64,000 bases of DNA from Thermosediminibacter oceani DSM 16646 (GTDB lineage: Bacteria; Bacillota; Thermosediminibacteria; Thermosediminibacterales; Thermosediminibacteraceae). Below the pieces are notes generated by a model. The model did no database searches, had not been told where the DNA came from, and was given only the letters and a program-made list of their open reading frames with translations. The stretch is from NCBI RefSeq assembly GCF_000144645.1, contig NC_014377.1:2216036-2280035 (forward strand), in the 5' to 3' direction. Made by a program: the position numbers and the translations under genes. The stretch's first letter is position 1; each line of letters opens with the position of its first letter. Shown here piece after piece: positions 17,400 through 26,312 of this stretch.

Positions 17400-18248
17400 C
17401 TACCTCTCCATTTCTCCGGTATAGGCATTTACGTAATAGATCTCGCCGTTTTCCAGTTCCACCTTCCAGACCGGGGCCGCCTGCCAGCGGTCGGCGTTGT
17501 AAAATTGCGAGTAAAATCCCTGTTCCACCTTTTCTATTACCACCGGTTCCCCGGATTTTCTTTCGGCATCCACCCTCAATATTGCCGTTATGGGCGGTAT
17601 TACCTCCCGCTTCTTTCCCCTGAACTCCAGGGGTTTGAGCCAGTTCATAGAAAAATTCGTGACGCCGCAGGGTGTAACCATGATGTCTATGTAACTGTTG
17701 GCTATAAAAAATCCTTTGTAATCCCTCACGTATTCGATCAGATACCCTTTTCTCTTGGGGTCGTATGTGACGGTGTTCAGCCTTGCGTCTTCCGGGAAAA
17801 CGCCGTGGGTTTTTAGAAAGCTTTCTGCCACCTCAAGGGCCTTTTGTTCATCCAGGTTTTTAAAAATCTGCTCGGACCTTTTGTCTTGGTACGTAACGGT
17901 GCCATTATCCATCACCACCAGCTGCCGCTTATCCAGCAGAAATTTTTTTCCTCCGCTTATCACCTCGACCCGTGGCACTTCTCCGCCGAAAAACTGCCGG
18001 ATGATGCTTTCTTCCCGGACCGGCTGATAGCCAATCTCCAGGAAGGAAACGGGTACCCCCTCTAGGGGAATTTGGGTTTTCAGGATTATTCCCTTGCTTT
18101 CGAGAAAAGTCTTGATTTTCTGCTGCTGGCTTTCTTCAAGGGTAAAGGCTCGCCGCGGTACGGCCCTGATATACAGGCTTACCGCCAGCATAACGTTTAG
18201 CACAAGAAAAGATACGACCAGGATCCTTACGGCTTTTCTCCAGTCCAT
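17400..18248 (-). CDS. yycI: WalK regulatory protein YycI
   Basis: 282 residues with one N-terminal membrane segment (about 8-28) and a YycI-type extracytoplasmic region; the C-terminus has VWKVELENGEIYYVNAYTGE. In Bacillus subtilis YycI and YycH sit in the membrane with WalK and damp its activity. It lies 18 bases downstream of yycH in the walRK operon. walJ (yycJ), which normally follows, is absent; the next gene on this strand is an unrelated secreted protein. Confidence 0.85.
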   Translation of the reverse strand: MDWRKAVRILVVSFLVLNVMLAVSLYIRAVPRRAFTLEESQQQKIKTFLESKGIILKTQIPLEGVPVSFLEIGYQPVREESIIRQFFGGEVPRVEVISGGKKFLLDKRQLVVMDNGTVTYQDKRSEQIFKNLDEQKALEVAESFLKTHGVFPEDARLNTVTYDPKRKGYLIEYVRDYKGFFIANSYIDIMVTPCGVTNFSMNWLKPLEFRGKKREVIPPITAILRVDAERKSGEPVVIEKVEQGFYSQFYNADRWQAAPVWKVELENGEIYYVNAYTGEMER

Positions 18249-18266
18249 ACGAAATCCATCTCCGAG

Positions 18267-19565
18267 TCAGTTTAGATTCATGATCATCCCGTTTCTCGCA
18301 TCAATAAAAATCTTCCCGTCCTTTGTGTCCACGATCCATACCGGAATAAGGATGTTTCCTTTTGAGGTATAAACAAGTCGCAAGGATTTTATTTCTTTTT
18401 GACCTCCGGCGACGATGGCGGCATCGAGAGCCTGTATCGGCGATATCGGTTGGATTTCTTCCAATACCCCGTCTTCCCTGACGAGTCTGCGGTAATACCC
18501 GGATACCTGATTGCCTTCTACGGTCACGGTCAGGTAGTCCTTTTGCTCTACCAGGGGAAGACCTTTCACCCGTACTCTGAAATTAAAGGTATACATAGGC
18601 GCCTGGTCACTCGAGATTTTATAATCGGAGAGGTATGCGCTCCTCGGCCACCCGCCGTGGGCGTTAACGAAATCTACGGCTAAATTCAGGGCTTCGTAAA
18701 AGCCCAGCCTGTGCTTTTGATCGCCCGGTACCGGCCTGCTGTACTCGACGGCACCGTCCGGATATATCCTGAGGCCTCGACTCCCGTCGGTGTATATTAC
18801 GGCTCCGTCCCTTTCCTCGATCCTCCGGGTTATTGAAAAGTCGGGGAAAAATTCCGCTATGAAGCTTTGCCCCGGCCTTTTTTCAGGTTTAAAGGTAAAT
18901 ACGGGCAGCCGGTCTTGGGTGTCTGAAAGCGTCACGTACATGCCTTCAGCAAGCTTCAGGTTTAGCCGGGCGGGTGGAAGATAAGCATAAAGGGGCGGAT
19001 TTTCGGCACTCAATTCATCAAGGAGCTGTCTGAGATCGGAGCTGTCCGCTTTCTTTTTAAGCCTGAAAAATCCTCCACCGGCCTCCTTTAAAAATACGGA
19101 AAGGCCATCGTCCTCCACTATTACAATGGTGTCTACCAGGCGGTCCTGGGAGATGGCCTGTTCATCCCCTTTTATATTCAGAACTTTTGTTAAAAAATTA
19201 ACAGGCAGAGGGGTTGCAAAAAAAAGCTCGAGCCCTCTTTTCTGCTGAAATTTTTCGGCGCTAAAGCCGGCTTGCTTAGCTTCTTCGTGCCACTCGTCAG
19301 AAAGGGCCGTTCTTACGAAACTCCAGATTTTTTCGTAATAAGGAGAAGACTGGTTTATCAGGCTGTGGGTGTTCTGACCAAAATGCAGCACAAACCTGTC
19401 GGGCGCCACTACATTTGATAGGTCCACGGCCTTCAGAGCGGTGATTTCCGCCTCTATGGCGTCCGTCCCTTCGGGGAGCCGCCACCAGGTGAGGCTGGAA
19501 AGCAAAAGGCTGATGCTAACCAGTCCTATGAGCAGGACGCCCAGCAGGAAATCCCTGTTGTTCAC
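18267..19565 (-). CDS. yycH: WalK regulatory protein YycH
   Basis: 432 residues with a single N-terminal membrane anchor (about residues 6-25, FLLGVLLIGLVSISLLLSSL) and a large extracytoplasmic YycH domain. The C-terminal part (ILIPVWIVDTKDGKIFIDAR) resembles the end of YycI, as is usual for the pair. A negative regulator of WalK by family knowledge. It lies between a small secreted protein and yycI, all on the minus strand with short gaps. Confidence 0.85.
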   Translation of the reverse strand: MNNRDFLLGVLLIGLVSISLLLSSLTWWRLPEGTDAIEAEITALKAVDLSNVVAPDRFVLHFGQNTHSLINQSSPYYEKIWSFVRTALSDEWHEEAKQAGFSAEKFQQKRGLELFFATPLPVNFLTKVLNIKGDEQAISQDRLVDTIVIVEDDGLSVFLKEAGGGFFRLKKKADSSDLRQLLDELSAENPPLYAYLPPARLNLKLAEGMYVTLSDTQDRLPVFTFKPEKRPGQSFIAEFFPDFSITRRIEERDGAVIYTDGSRGLRIYPDGAVEYSRPVPGDQKHRLGFYEALNLAVDFVNAHGGWPRSAYLSDYKISSDQAPMYTFNFRVRVKGLPLVEQKDYLTVTVEGNQVSGYYRRLVREDGVLEEIQPISPIQALDAAIVAGGQKEIKSLRLVYTSKGNILIPVWIVDTKDGKIFIDARNGMIMNLN

Positions 19566-19580
19566 GCCAGCACCGCCTCT

Positions 19581-19979
19581 TTATTTGAGGATGAGCAGTT
19601 TCAGCACCTGGATTATAGAATCTATACTTTCCAGCTTCATAGAACTGTCGATCCTGTACACGATCCGGGAAATCGCCTTCGTTTCCCCAGAGGGGAAAAC
19701 CGCCTTTACGGTTATCACATTTTTGCCGGTTTTAAGGTCCACCCGGGTCACAAACAGTCCGGACGCTCCGACTTCAATGCTCTCCTTCTTTTCACCGTTC
19801 ACCAGCACTATTACCGATGTATCCGCAAGGGCTTCGCCAGATACGACCGTAAAGTCCCGGATGGTTATCGTGTTTTCCCCGGGTTGGTTGAGGACGAGTG
19901 TGTCCTTGGCGGCGGCGAAAGATAAAAGAAAAACGGTTATCAATATGGCTACCGCTGTAATCCTGATTAGACTTTTCAT
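19581..19979 (-). CDS. small secreted protein between walK and yycH
   Basis: 132 residues. The signal peptide (IRITAVAILITVFLLSFAAA) precedes a single Ig-like/bacterial beta-sandwich region (KDTLVLNQPGENTITIRDF, GLFVTRVDLKTGKNVITVKA). It begins 87 bases after the walK stop and ends 15 bases before yycH, so it is probably co-transcribed. walRKHI operons usually have no gene here. I infer an envelope role, perhaps touching the WalK sensor loop; there is no direct evidence. Confidence 0.65.
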   Translation of the reverse strand: MKSLIRITAVAILITVFLLSFAAAKDTLVLNQPGENTITIRDFTVVSGEALADTSVIVLVNGEKKESIEVGASGLFVTRVDLKTGKNVITVKAVFPSGETKAISRIVYRIDSSMKLESIDSIIQVLKLLILK

Positions 19980-20066
19980 GTTCTTTCCCTCTTTACAGTA
20001 TATTCTTCCTAATCATAGTGTAGCTCATAAATATTACAAATATATTACGCGGAAATTACGTTTAAT

Positions 20067-21839
20067 TTACACCACTATGGCCGGGAGTTTGATAATGACT
20101 TCGGTACCCTGCCCCAGCTCGCTTTCTACCTTTATCTCTCCTTCATGGGCCAGAACGATCTCCCGGGCTATAGAAAGTCCCAGGCCTGTGCCCCCCAGCT
20201 GCCGGCTCCTGGTCTTGTCAACCCGGTAAAAGCGCTCGAAAATGCGCGGCAGGTCTTCCTTAGGTATTCCTATACCTGTATCCCTTATGGAAACCTGCAC
20301 CTGACTCCCCAGGTTTTCGGCTTTTACGAAAATCCTGCCGCCCTCTGGGGTGTATTTTATGGCGTTGGAGAGGATATTCTGAAATACCTGCTCCATCTTG
20401 TCACTGTCGGCAAAAACTTTTGGCAGATCCTCCGGCAGGTCGCATTCAAGCTCGAGGCCCTTTTTTCTGACACTTACCATCATTTTGGATATTACGGCGG
20501 TCAATACCCCGTCTATCCTGATGGGCTTCTTGTCCCAGTTGGTTTCCCTGTTGTCCAACCGGGAAAGTTCTAAAAGGTCGTTCACGAGCCTGGTCATCCT
20601 ATCCGCCTCGTCGTTTATCACGCTCAAAAACTGCCGGGCCACCGATGAATCGTCAAGGGCTCCATCCAGCAGGGTTTCCGCGTAGCTCTTGATCGTGGTG
20701 AGGGGTGTTCTGAGCTCGTGGGACACGTTGGCAACGAATTCCTTCCTCATTTCTTCCAGCCGCTGCTGTTTTGTTATGTCCTGTAAAAGCAGGATGTAAC
20801 CCGTCACCCTGCCGTCCCCGACGAGAGGCGCAAAAATGGCTTTCAGGGTACCGTCCCGCACCTTGACCAGGACCTCCAGTTGGGTTTGCTCTGTCTTTTG
20901 GAAGTCTTCCGGGTTTATTTTGAAAATTTCCCTGAGTTTTTCGGCAAAATCCTGGCCCAGCTGGTCCTCTTCCAGCTGCAGCATCCGCCTGGCTGCCGGA
21001 TTGATGTGTATCACCTCGCCCCGACCGTTTAATGCTATGACTCCGTCGGCCATATTGGTGAGTATGGCTTCCATTTTCTCCTTTTCTTCGGATATCACCT
21101 CAAGGGTGGCTTTCAGCCGTGAGGTGAGAAAGTTGAACATTTCGGTGAGTTTGCCTATTTCATCATCGGATTTTACCTCAATCTTCTGGTCAAAGTTGCC
21201 TTCAGCCAGTAGCGCCGCCCTTTTTGTCACTTCCTGAATGGGGCCGGTTATGGTCCGGGAAAGAGCGTAACCCAGAAAGCCGGTTATTGTCAAGGCTATG
21301 GCCGTGGCTATGAAAAGGATCGCTTTTATATTGTTCAGGGTTTCGTAGATATCCTCCATGGAGGTTATGAGGTAGAGTATTCCTACAACAGTGCTGTTGT
21401 TTTTTATGGGATAGGCCAGGTATTTGTAGCTTTTTTTGGTATCCGGGTCCTGGCGGATGTCCTCCGCCTGCTCTCCAAATGTAGCCCGTATTATTTCCGG
21501 AGCAAGGATCCTCGAACCCTCGCGAAACTTCTGTTTATCGGTGGAGGCAATTACTGAAGCCTTGTCGTCCAGCACTACTATGTATTTTATGGTGGGGGCC
21601 ACCTGTTTTATGTACTCCTCTATGGTGGAATCGTTATCCGAAAGTTTTTCTCCCGAAACAAGGTGCCTCACCAGCAGAAAGTCGGATATGAGCTGGGCGT
21701 TTATTGTCAGGCTCTCTGTCAGTTTCCTGTCGTGATACTTCTCCAGAGACTGCATCAGGTAAAAGCCCACTACTTCCATGGCGAGCAGGATAAGCAGTAT
21801 GTATATTGTAACAAGCTTACCTTGTATGCTCTTGAACAA
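20067..21839 (-). CDS. walK: sensor histidine kinase WalK
   Basis: 590 residues in the WalK order: membrane segment (~8-28), extracytoplasmic PAS/Cache-like domain (~35-165), second membrane segment (~170-192), HAMP (~193-245), PAS (~260-365), HisKA with phospho-acceptor His in VSHELRTPLTTIKSY (~380), and HATPase with the N, G1 (DTGIGIP) and G2 (GGTGLGLSIA) boxes. It phosphorylates WalR to control cell-wall hydrolases and is generally essential in Firmicutes. It starts 11 bases after walR. Confidence 0.96.
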   Translation of the reverse strand: MFKSIQGKLVTIYILLILLAMEVVGFYLMQSLEKYHDRKLTESLTINAQLISDFLLVRHLVSGEKLSDNDSTIEEYIKQVAPTIKYIVVLDDKASVIASTDKQKFREGSRILAPEIIRATFGEQAEDIRQDPDTKKSYKYLAYPIKNNSTVVGILYLITSMEDIYETLNNIKAILFIATAIALTITGFLGYALSRTITGPIQEVTKRAALLAEGNFDQKIEVKSDDEIGKLTEMFNFLTSRLKATLEVISEEKEKMEAILTNMADGVIALNGRGEVIHINPAARRMLQLEEDQLGQDFAEKLREIFKINPEDFQKTEQTQLEVLVKVRDGTLKAIFAPLVGDGRVTGYILLLQDITKQQRLEEMRKEFVANVSHELRTPLTTIKSYAETLLDGALDDSSVARQFLSVINDEADRMTRLVNDLLELSRLDNRETNWDKKPIRIDGVLTAVISKMMVSVRKKGLELECDLPEDLPKVFADSDKMEQVFQNILSNAIKYTPEGGRIFVKAENLGSQVQVSIRDTGIGIPKEDLPRIFERFYRVDKTRSRQLGGTGLGLSIAREIVLAHEGEIKVESELGQGTEVIIKLPAIVV

Positions 21840-21850
21840 CCAAAATCACC

Positions 21851-22540
21851 CTAGTTTCTGTTAAAATAATATCCCACCCCTCGCTTCGTCTTTATATATG
21901 AGGGATTGGATGGGTCATCTTCTATCTTTTCCCTGAGCCTCCTGATGGTTACGTCGACGGTGCGGATATCGCCGTAGTATTCGTATCCCCAGACTTCTTC
22001 TAATAGCTTTTCCCTTGAAAAAACCTGCCCCGGCTGGGCGGCCAGGAATTTCAAAAGCTCGAACTCCCTGAAGGTGAGCTCCAAGGTATTGCCCTTTTTT
22101 CTCACCTGAAAGCTTGCAAGGTCTATTTCCAGGTCCTTCACCTTCAATAGCTTTTGTTCTTCAACGGGATTTGAAAGCGTCAGCCTCCTCAAGTTTGCCT
22201 TAATCCGGGCCATGAGCTCCCTCATGCCGAAGGGCTTGGTTACGTAATCGTCAGCCCCGAGCTCCAGGCCCAGGACCTTGTCCACTTCCTCACCCTTAGC
22301 TGTCAGCATGATGATGGGACAGGCGAGTTTTTCCCTCAACTTCTTACACACCTGAAATCCGTCCTGCTTGGGCAGCATTACATCCAGCAGTATGAGGTTC
22401 GGGTTTTGGGAAAAGGCTACCTCGATTGCCTCTTCGCCGTCGTAAGCGGCGATTACTTCGTATCCTTCCTTGGCAAGATTATATTTCAGTATATCGACTA
22501 TGGGCTTTTCGTCGTCCACCACCAGTATCTTTTGACCCAT
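21851..22540 (-). CDS. walR: response regulator WalR
   Basis: 229 residues of the OmpR/PhoB class. The receiver domain (1-120) has the acidic pocket VVDDE, the phospho-acceptor Asp in LLDVMLP (about residue 53) and the Lys in VTKPFG. The winged-helix DNA-binding domain (about 130-229) ends YIKTKRGVGYYFN. AGAGGTGATATT precedes the ATG. First gene of the WalRK operon; by family knowledge it controls peptidoglycan hydrolases, of which this window encodes two M23 candidates. Confidence 0.96.
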   Translation of the reverse strand: MGQKILVVDDEKPIVDILKYNLAKEGYEVIAAYDGEEAIEVAFSQNPNLILLDVMLPKQDGFQVCKKLREKLACPIIMLTAKGEEVDKVLGLELGADDYVTKPFGMRELMARIKANLRRLTLSNPVEEQKLLKVKDLEIDLASFQVRKKGNTLELTFREFELLKFLAAQPGQVFSREKLLEEVWGYEYYGDIRTVDVTIRRLREKIEDDPSNPSYIKTKRGVGYYFNRN

Positions 22541-22600
22541 AATATCACCTCTAAGTTCCTATATACGCCATCGATAGAATTTTTCCTTCATTCAAATTTA

Positions 22601-22864
22601 TCATCCAGCCCTGGTACCGATGAGCACTAACAACACACCCGTGAAGATTATCAGCAACTTTGTAGTGGACACTTTCCCTGCCATTCCGAAAATACCTATA
22701 AGGCTTACGGCAGTAAAAATCAGGGGACCGACAAGGCCCAGCAGGGCGTTTATTCTGAGGGCAGCCTCCACGCTCTTGAGCCTGAGAAATATCATTGCGG
22801 CTGTGAATTCTATGGTAGCGGATATAAACCTCATGACAGCCATGGCAAAAAGGAGTTTTTCCAT
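22601..22864 (-). CDS. YqhV/DUF2619-family small membrane protein
   Basis: 87 residues, almost entirely three hydrophobic helices (about 5-25, 38-58 and 66-84). The segment VEAALRINALLGLVGP is characteristic of the YqhV/DUF2619 family. Function unknown; homologues occur in spore-formers. It lies between walR and an ABC transporter operon on the same strand. Confidence 0.75.
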   Translation of the reverse strand: MEKLLFAMAVMRFISATIEFTAAMIFLRLKSVEAALRINALLGLVGPLIFTAVSLIGIFGMAGKVSTTKLLIIFTGVLLVLIGTRAG

Positions 22865-22895
22865 GGGCTGAACTCCCCTTTATCGTTTAATATAT

Positions 22896-22937
22896 AAAAA
22901 GCACGCGGGTACTTTTAATATATGCCGTCCCGCGTGC
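22896..22937 (-). terminator. intrinsic terminator of the ABC transporter operon
   Basis: GCACGCGGG (22901-22909) pairs with CCCGCGTGC (22929-22937), and TTTTT ATA follows on the minus strand. It lies just after the ATPase gene stop at 22958. Confidence 0.85.
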
Positions 22938-22957
22938 CGAAATACTCCCAAAAAGGG

Positions 22958-23779
22958 TCAACGGAGGGTGGCATCAGCCCATTTGAGCCTGATGGCGGGC
23001 TCCCTCACGGGCTCCTTTCCGGTATCGGCCTCCTCTCCTATCACCCGGCTGACCTCAGTAAAAAAGTTTCTGTAATCGGCATCTTCGCACTGCCTGGGCC
23101 TCGGAAGGGGATTGGTGATAGTGGCCTTGAGGCCTCCGGAGGCCATTACCAGGATTCTGTCCGAAAGCTTAATGCACTCGTCGATGTCGTGGGTCACAAA
23201 TACGATGGTTACCCCGGTTTTTTCCCACAGTTTCAGGAGCAGATCCTGCATGGCCCTGCGGCCGAAGGCGTCAAGGCTCCCGAAGGGTTCGTCCATGAGT
23301 AGCACCCTGGGATTGACCGAAAGAGCTCTGGCCAGGAAGGCCCTCTGCTTCATGCCCCCCGAGAGCTGATAGGGGTAGCAATCGGCCCAATGGGACAGCC
23401 CCACCAGTTCCAGGTAGTAACCGGCCCTATCCCGCAGCTCCTTTGCCGCCATGCCTTTATGTACCGATTTCATGGCGAAGATGATGTTGCCCCTTAAAGT
23501 GAGCCACGGGAACAGTTGGTCAAGGCCCTGGAATACCATAAACCTGTCGGGGCCGGGACCGCAAACTCTTTTACCGTCCAAGCAAATTTTCCCGCAGTCG
23601 TACTTTTCAAATCCCGCAATGCACCTGAGCAAGGTGGTTTTTCCGCACCCGGAGCGTCCTATCACACTCACCAGTTCCCCTTCTTTTACGGAGAAACTCA
23701 CGTCTTTTATCCCGGCAAAGGCCTGCCCGGAAGTCCCGTATATTTTTGTAAGGCCCGTTACTCTGATCAGCGGTTTCAA
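22958..23779 (-). CDS. ABC transporter ATP-binding protein (SsuB/TauB/NrtD type)
   Basis: 273 residues. Walker A GRSGCGKTTLLRC (near 40), Q-loop, signature LSGGMKQRAFLARAL (near 140), Walker B VLLMDEPFGSLD and the switch His in FVTHDIDE. Third gene of a substrate-binding protein, permease and ATPase operon of the nitrate/sulfonate/taurine/pyrimidine-precursor class. The substrate cannot be read from the sequence; a start with AAGGGGGAAAGCG upstream is plausible. Confidence 0.92.
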   Translation of the reverse strand: MKPLIRVTGLTKIYGTSGQAFAGIKDVSFSVKEGELVSVIGRSGCGKTTLLRCIAGFEKYDCGKICLDGKRVCGPGPDRFMVFQGLDQLFPWLTLRGNIIFAMKSVHKGMAAKELRDRAGYYLELVGLSHWADCYPYQLSGGMKQRAFLARALSVNPRVLLMDEPFGSLDAFGRRAMQDLLLKLWEKTGVTIVFVTHDIDECIKLSDRILVMASGGLKATITNPLPRPRQCEDADYRNFFTEVSRVIGEEADTGKEPVREPAIRLKWADATLR

Positions 23780-23794
23780 TTTCGCTTTCCCCCT

Positions 23795-24560
23795 TCAATC
23801 GGCCACTATCTTCCATTTTCTTACGGTTCGGTTTTCGACCGTTGTAAATATGAGGTACTCGACAATCAATCCTATGACTATGATCACCAGCATTCCGGCG
23901 AATACTCCCGGTGTCTCCATCATGAACCTTTTTTTGTAGAGGTACCATCCCAGTCCTCCATGGCCTCCGGCGGCACCGAATACGAGCTCCGCCGCCACCG
24001 AGGCCTGCCACGCCCTGGCCCACCCGCTGCGAAGCCCGCCGAGGATATGGGGGAAGGAGGCTGGAAGCATCACGGACAGCACCAGTTTAATTCCGGATAG
24101 CCCGAGGTTCCTCCCTATCTCCAGCTGGTTTTTAGGTATGGACCGGAAGCCGGTGTAAAAGTGATTGGTCAGCGGCCATACTGCTGAAAAAACTATTACG
24201 AACAGCACCGCTTTGACCCCTATCCCGAACCATAAAATGGCTACGGGAAGTATGGCTATTCCCGGCAGAGGGTGCATTATCGCCATAATATCGGTTATTA
24301 CCCCAGGAAAAAGCCTCCCGTTCATGCACAGGAGTGTGAGCACCATGGCCAGAACAACCGCCGTGGAAAGGCCGGTGCCTATTATCCTGAGGGAAAAGAG
24401 GACGTTCTTGAGAAGTTCCGCCCTTTCCGCCCAGAAGGAAGAAATTACGCTTGAAAGGCTCGGCAGGAGAAGCTCGGAGTAACCGCCAGCGATTCTTACC
24501 GCTTCCCACAGGACCGCAAGAGACAAGAGAAAGGCGGCCTTTGACAGCAGTTTCTTCATA
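23795..24560 (-). CDS. ABC transporter permease (SsuC/TauC type)
   Basis: About 254 residues with six membrane segments and the BPD_transp_1 signature region GRNLGLSGIKLVLSVMLPAS (EAA loop). I choose the ATG at 24560, six bases after GTAGGAGG; the longer frame up to 24628 overlaps the preceding gene and lacks a ribosome site. Inner-membrane channel of the three-gene uptake operon. Confidence 0.9.
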
Positions 24561-24569
24561 ATCATCCTC

Positions 24570-25637
24570 CTACCTGGCAAGCTGCATTTTTTCAAGCTGG
24601 CACGGCTCCCCTTCTCTCTTGCCCACAACGGCCAGCACGTTTTCCCAGGCTATTTCCGAAAGGTCCTTGGGCACTTTCGAAATATAGCCGGCCTTTTTCA
24701 TGAATTCGGCAAATCCCAAAAGGCCGTAGGGTGCCGTTGTGAAGTTGAGACCTTCACTGGTGAGGTATTGGTAAAGCTTTTCTTTTTCAATTTTAAATTC
24801 CGGAGCTAATAATTCGGCGGCTTCCATCTTGTTTTCATTGATCCAGTTCATGGCTTCGTTCAGGCCCATAATGAAGGCTGCATAACCGGCCGGATGCTTG
24901 TCGTGGTAGTCTTTCGTCACCAGCAGCACGTTGAAATTGAATTCTCCGCCGAAAGCTTCAAATCCGTCCAGCACCACGTGGTAGCCGGGTTGGGCCAGTT
25001 CTTCGAAAAGGTACGGCGGTGTCGTGAAGTGGGCCACCACATCCTTTTTGCTCAGCATGGCCTGGGTCCCGTCGGGGTGAGGCAGTGCCACCAGGTTATC
25101 GTCTAAGGCCTTTGGATCGCCCAGCTCCTTTTCCAGGGCCATGGCGAGCAATATGTGCTGAACGCTACCGGGCGAAGGTACTGCTATTTTGTGCTGTGGC
25201 TTGAAATCCTTTATGCTCTTGATGTTCGGATCGTAGGTTACGAGCTGTACCGGGCTCACCGTGTATCCCGCCGCTATTTTAGCGGGCATTCCCTTATCCC
25301 AGCCTATGAGAAAGGGCGGTATTCCCATGAACGCTGCGTCCAGCTCCCCCGAGGCCATGGCTTCCCTGACGGCACCTCCAGAACCTAAGGTAACCCACTC
25401 AACTTTCAGGCCGTATTTGGAGAAGAAATCCTTCTTTTCAGCCACCATAAGGGGCGCGTACACAAGGCCGAACTGCTTTGCCACCCGGATAACTTCCTCA
25501 CCGGAGGAATCCTGAGTTCTCCCGGTGGAAGCATCCCCGGCCCCATCGCCGCAGCCGGATAGCATCAAACCTGCGGACGATAAAAGTAGCAGCGTAAGTA
25601 GCAGTGACAGGGCTCTTATAATTCCCTTCCGCCTCAT
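24570..25637 (-). CDS. ABC transporter substrate-binding lipoprotein (NMT1/SsuA type)
   Basis: About 355 residues. A lipoprotein signal peptide ends with the lipobox LSGC, followed by a short polar linker and a periplasmic-binding-protein fold of the NMT1/SsuA class (VYAPLMVAEKKDFFSKYGL, GGAVREAMASGELDAAFMG). The ATG at 25637 follows GGAGGGGG; the longer frame to 25691 starts without a site. First gene of the operon, so its promoter must lie in the short divergent space shared with the DUF441 gene. Confidence 0.9.
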   Translation of the reverse strand: MRRKGIIRALSLLLTLLLLSSAGLMLSGCGDGAGDASTGRTQDSSGEEVIRVAKQFGLVYAPLMVAEKKDFFSKYGLKVEWVTLGSGGAVREAMASGELDAAFMGIPPFLIGWDKGMPAKIAAGYTVSPVQLVTYDPNIKSIKDFKPQHKIAVPSPGSVQHILLAMALEKELGDPKALDDNLVALPHPDGTQAMLSKKDVVAHFTTPPYLFEELAQPGYHVVLDGFEAFGGEFNFNVLLVTKDYHDKHPAGYAAFIMGLNEAMNWINENKMEAAELLAPEFKIEKEKLYQYLTSEGLNFTTAPYGLLGFAEFMKKAGYISKVPKDLSEIAWENVLAVVGKREGEPCQLEKMQLAR

Positions 25638-25761
25638 CAGCCTATTCCCCCTCCAAAAAAATAATCTATATCCATAATATTTTTCAGGCACCCTTTTGGT
25701 GAATTATTTAACAACACTTCAAATATACTTTATTGGAGATCGTGTCGGGGAGGCTCTCGGT

Positions 25762-26211
25762 TTGAAACCATCATCGATAATTTTTTTAATCCTGGCGCTG
25801 GGGTACCTGGGTAAAAACCGGCTCATCCTGGTGTCATCAGGAGTGCTGCTTTTGTTTTCATACCTGGGCCTGCTTCCCAAATCCACCGAGGCCCAGAACA
25901 TAATGCTCGACCTTGGAGTGATATTATTGGTCATGGGCATCCTCTTGCCCCTTTCCACCGGGGAGGTCTATGCGAAGGATGTATACAGGAGCATTTTTAC
26001 CCTTGAAGGGCTGGTTATCTTCCTGGTGGGCATAGCATCGGCGGTGATGGCGCGGGACGGCGTCGACCTTTTAAAAGAAAACCCCGGCATAATGATATGC
26101 CTTCTCATGGGTTCTATCGTGGGCACCGCTTTTTTCAAAGGCCTACCCACCGGCCCCCTGGTGGCGGCGGGGCTTGCAGCGTTCATCATAAACCTGCTGA
26201 GGAGAATGTAA
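25762..26211 (+). CDS. DUF441 family membrane protein (YeaL-like)
   Basis: About 149 residues, the typical family length, if translation starts at the TTG at 25762, which follows GGGGAGG by eight bases; the frame is open back to 25696. Four to five membrane segments are visible, with LGKNRLILVSSGVLLLFSYL and GLPTGPLVAAGLAAFIINLL. Function unknown. It is one of the few plus-strand genes here and is transcribed divergently from the ABC transporter operon. Confidence 0.8.
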   Translation: MKPSSIIFLILALGYLGKNRLILVSSGVLLLFSYLGLLPKSTEAQNIMLDLGVILLVMGILLPLSTGEVYAKDVYRSIFTLEGLVIFLVGIASAVMARDGVDLLKENPGIMICLLMGSIVGTAFFKGLPTGPLVAAGLAAFIINLLRRM

Positions 26212-26240
26212 CTGGGATCGCCCTTGCGCGGTGGTGGCAC

Positions 26241-26304
26241 AAAAAATCGCTGAGGTGAAAGGCCTCAGCGGTTAAACAATAAAAGGGCTGCAATTATGCA
26301 GCCC
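26241..26304 (-). terminator. tandem intrinsic terminators of the LysM-G5-M23 gene
   Basis: Nearest the gene, GGGCTGC (26285-26291) pairs with GCAGCCC (26298-26304) and is followed on the minus strand by TTTTATTG. Next comes CGCTGAGG/CCTCAGCG (26248-26255 and 26263-26270) followed by ATTTTTTG. The second also separates the convergent DUF441 gene. Confidence 0.85.
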
Positions 26305-26312
26305 TTCATGTC

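Noticed and set aside
23516..24100. A 194-codon plus-strand frame across the ABC transporter genes
   Set aside because: It lies opposite an ATPase and permease with unmistakable motifs; the translation has no recognisable domain.
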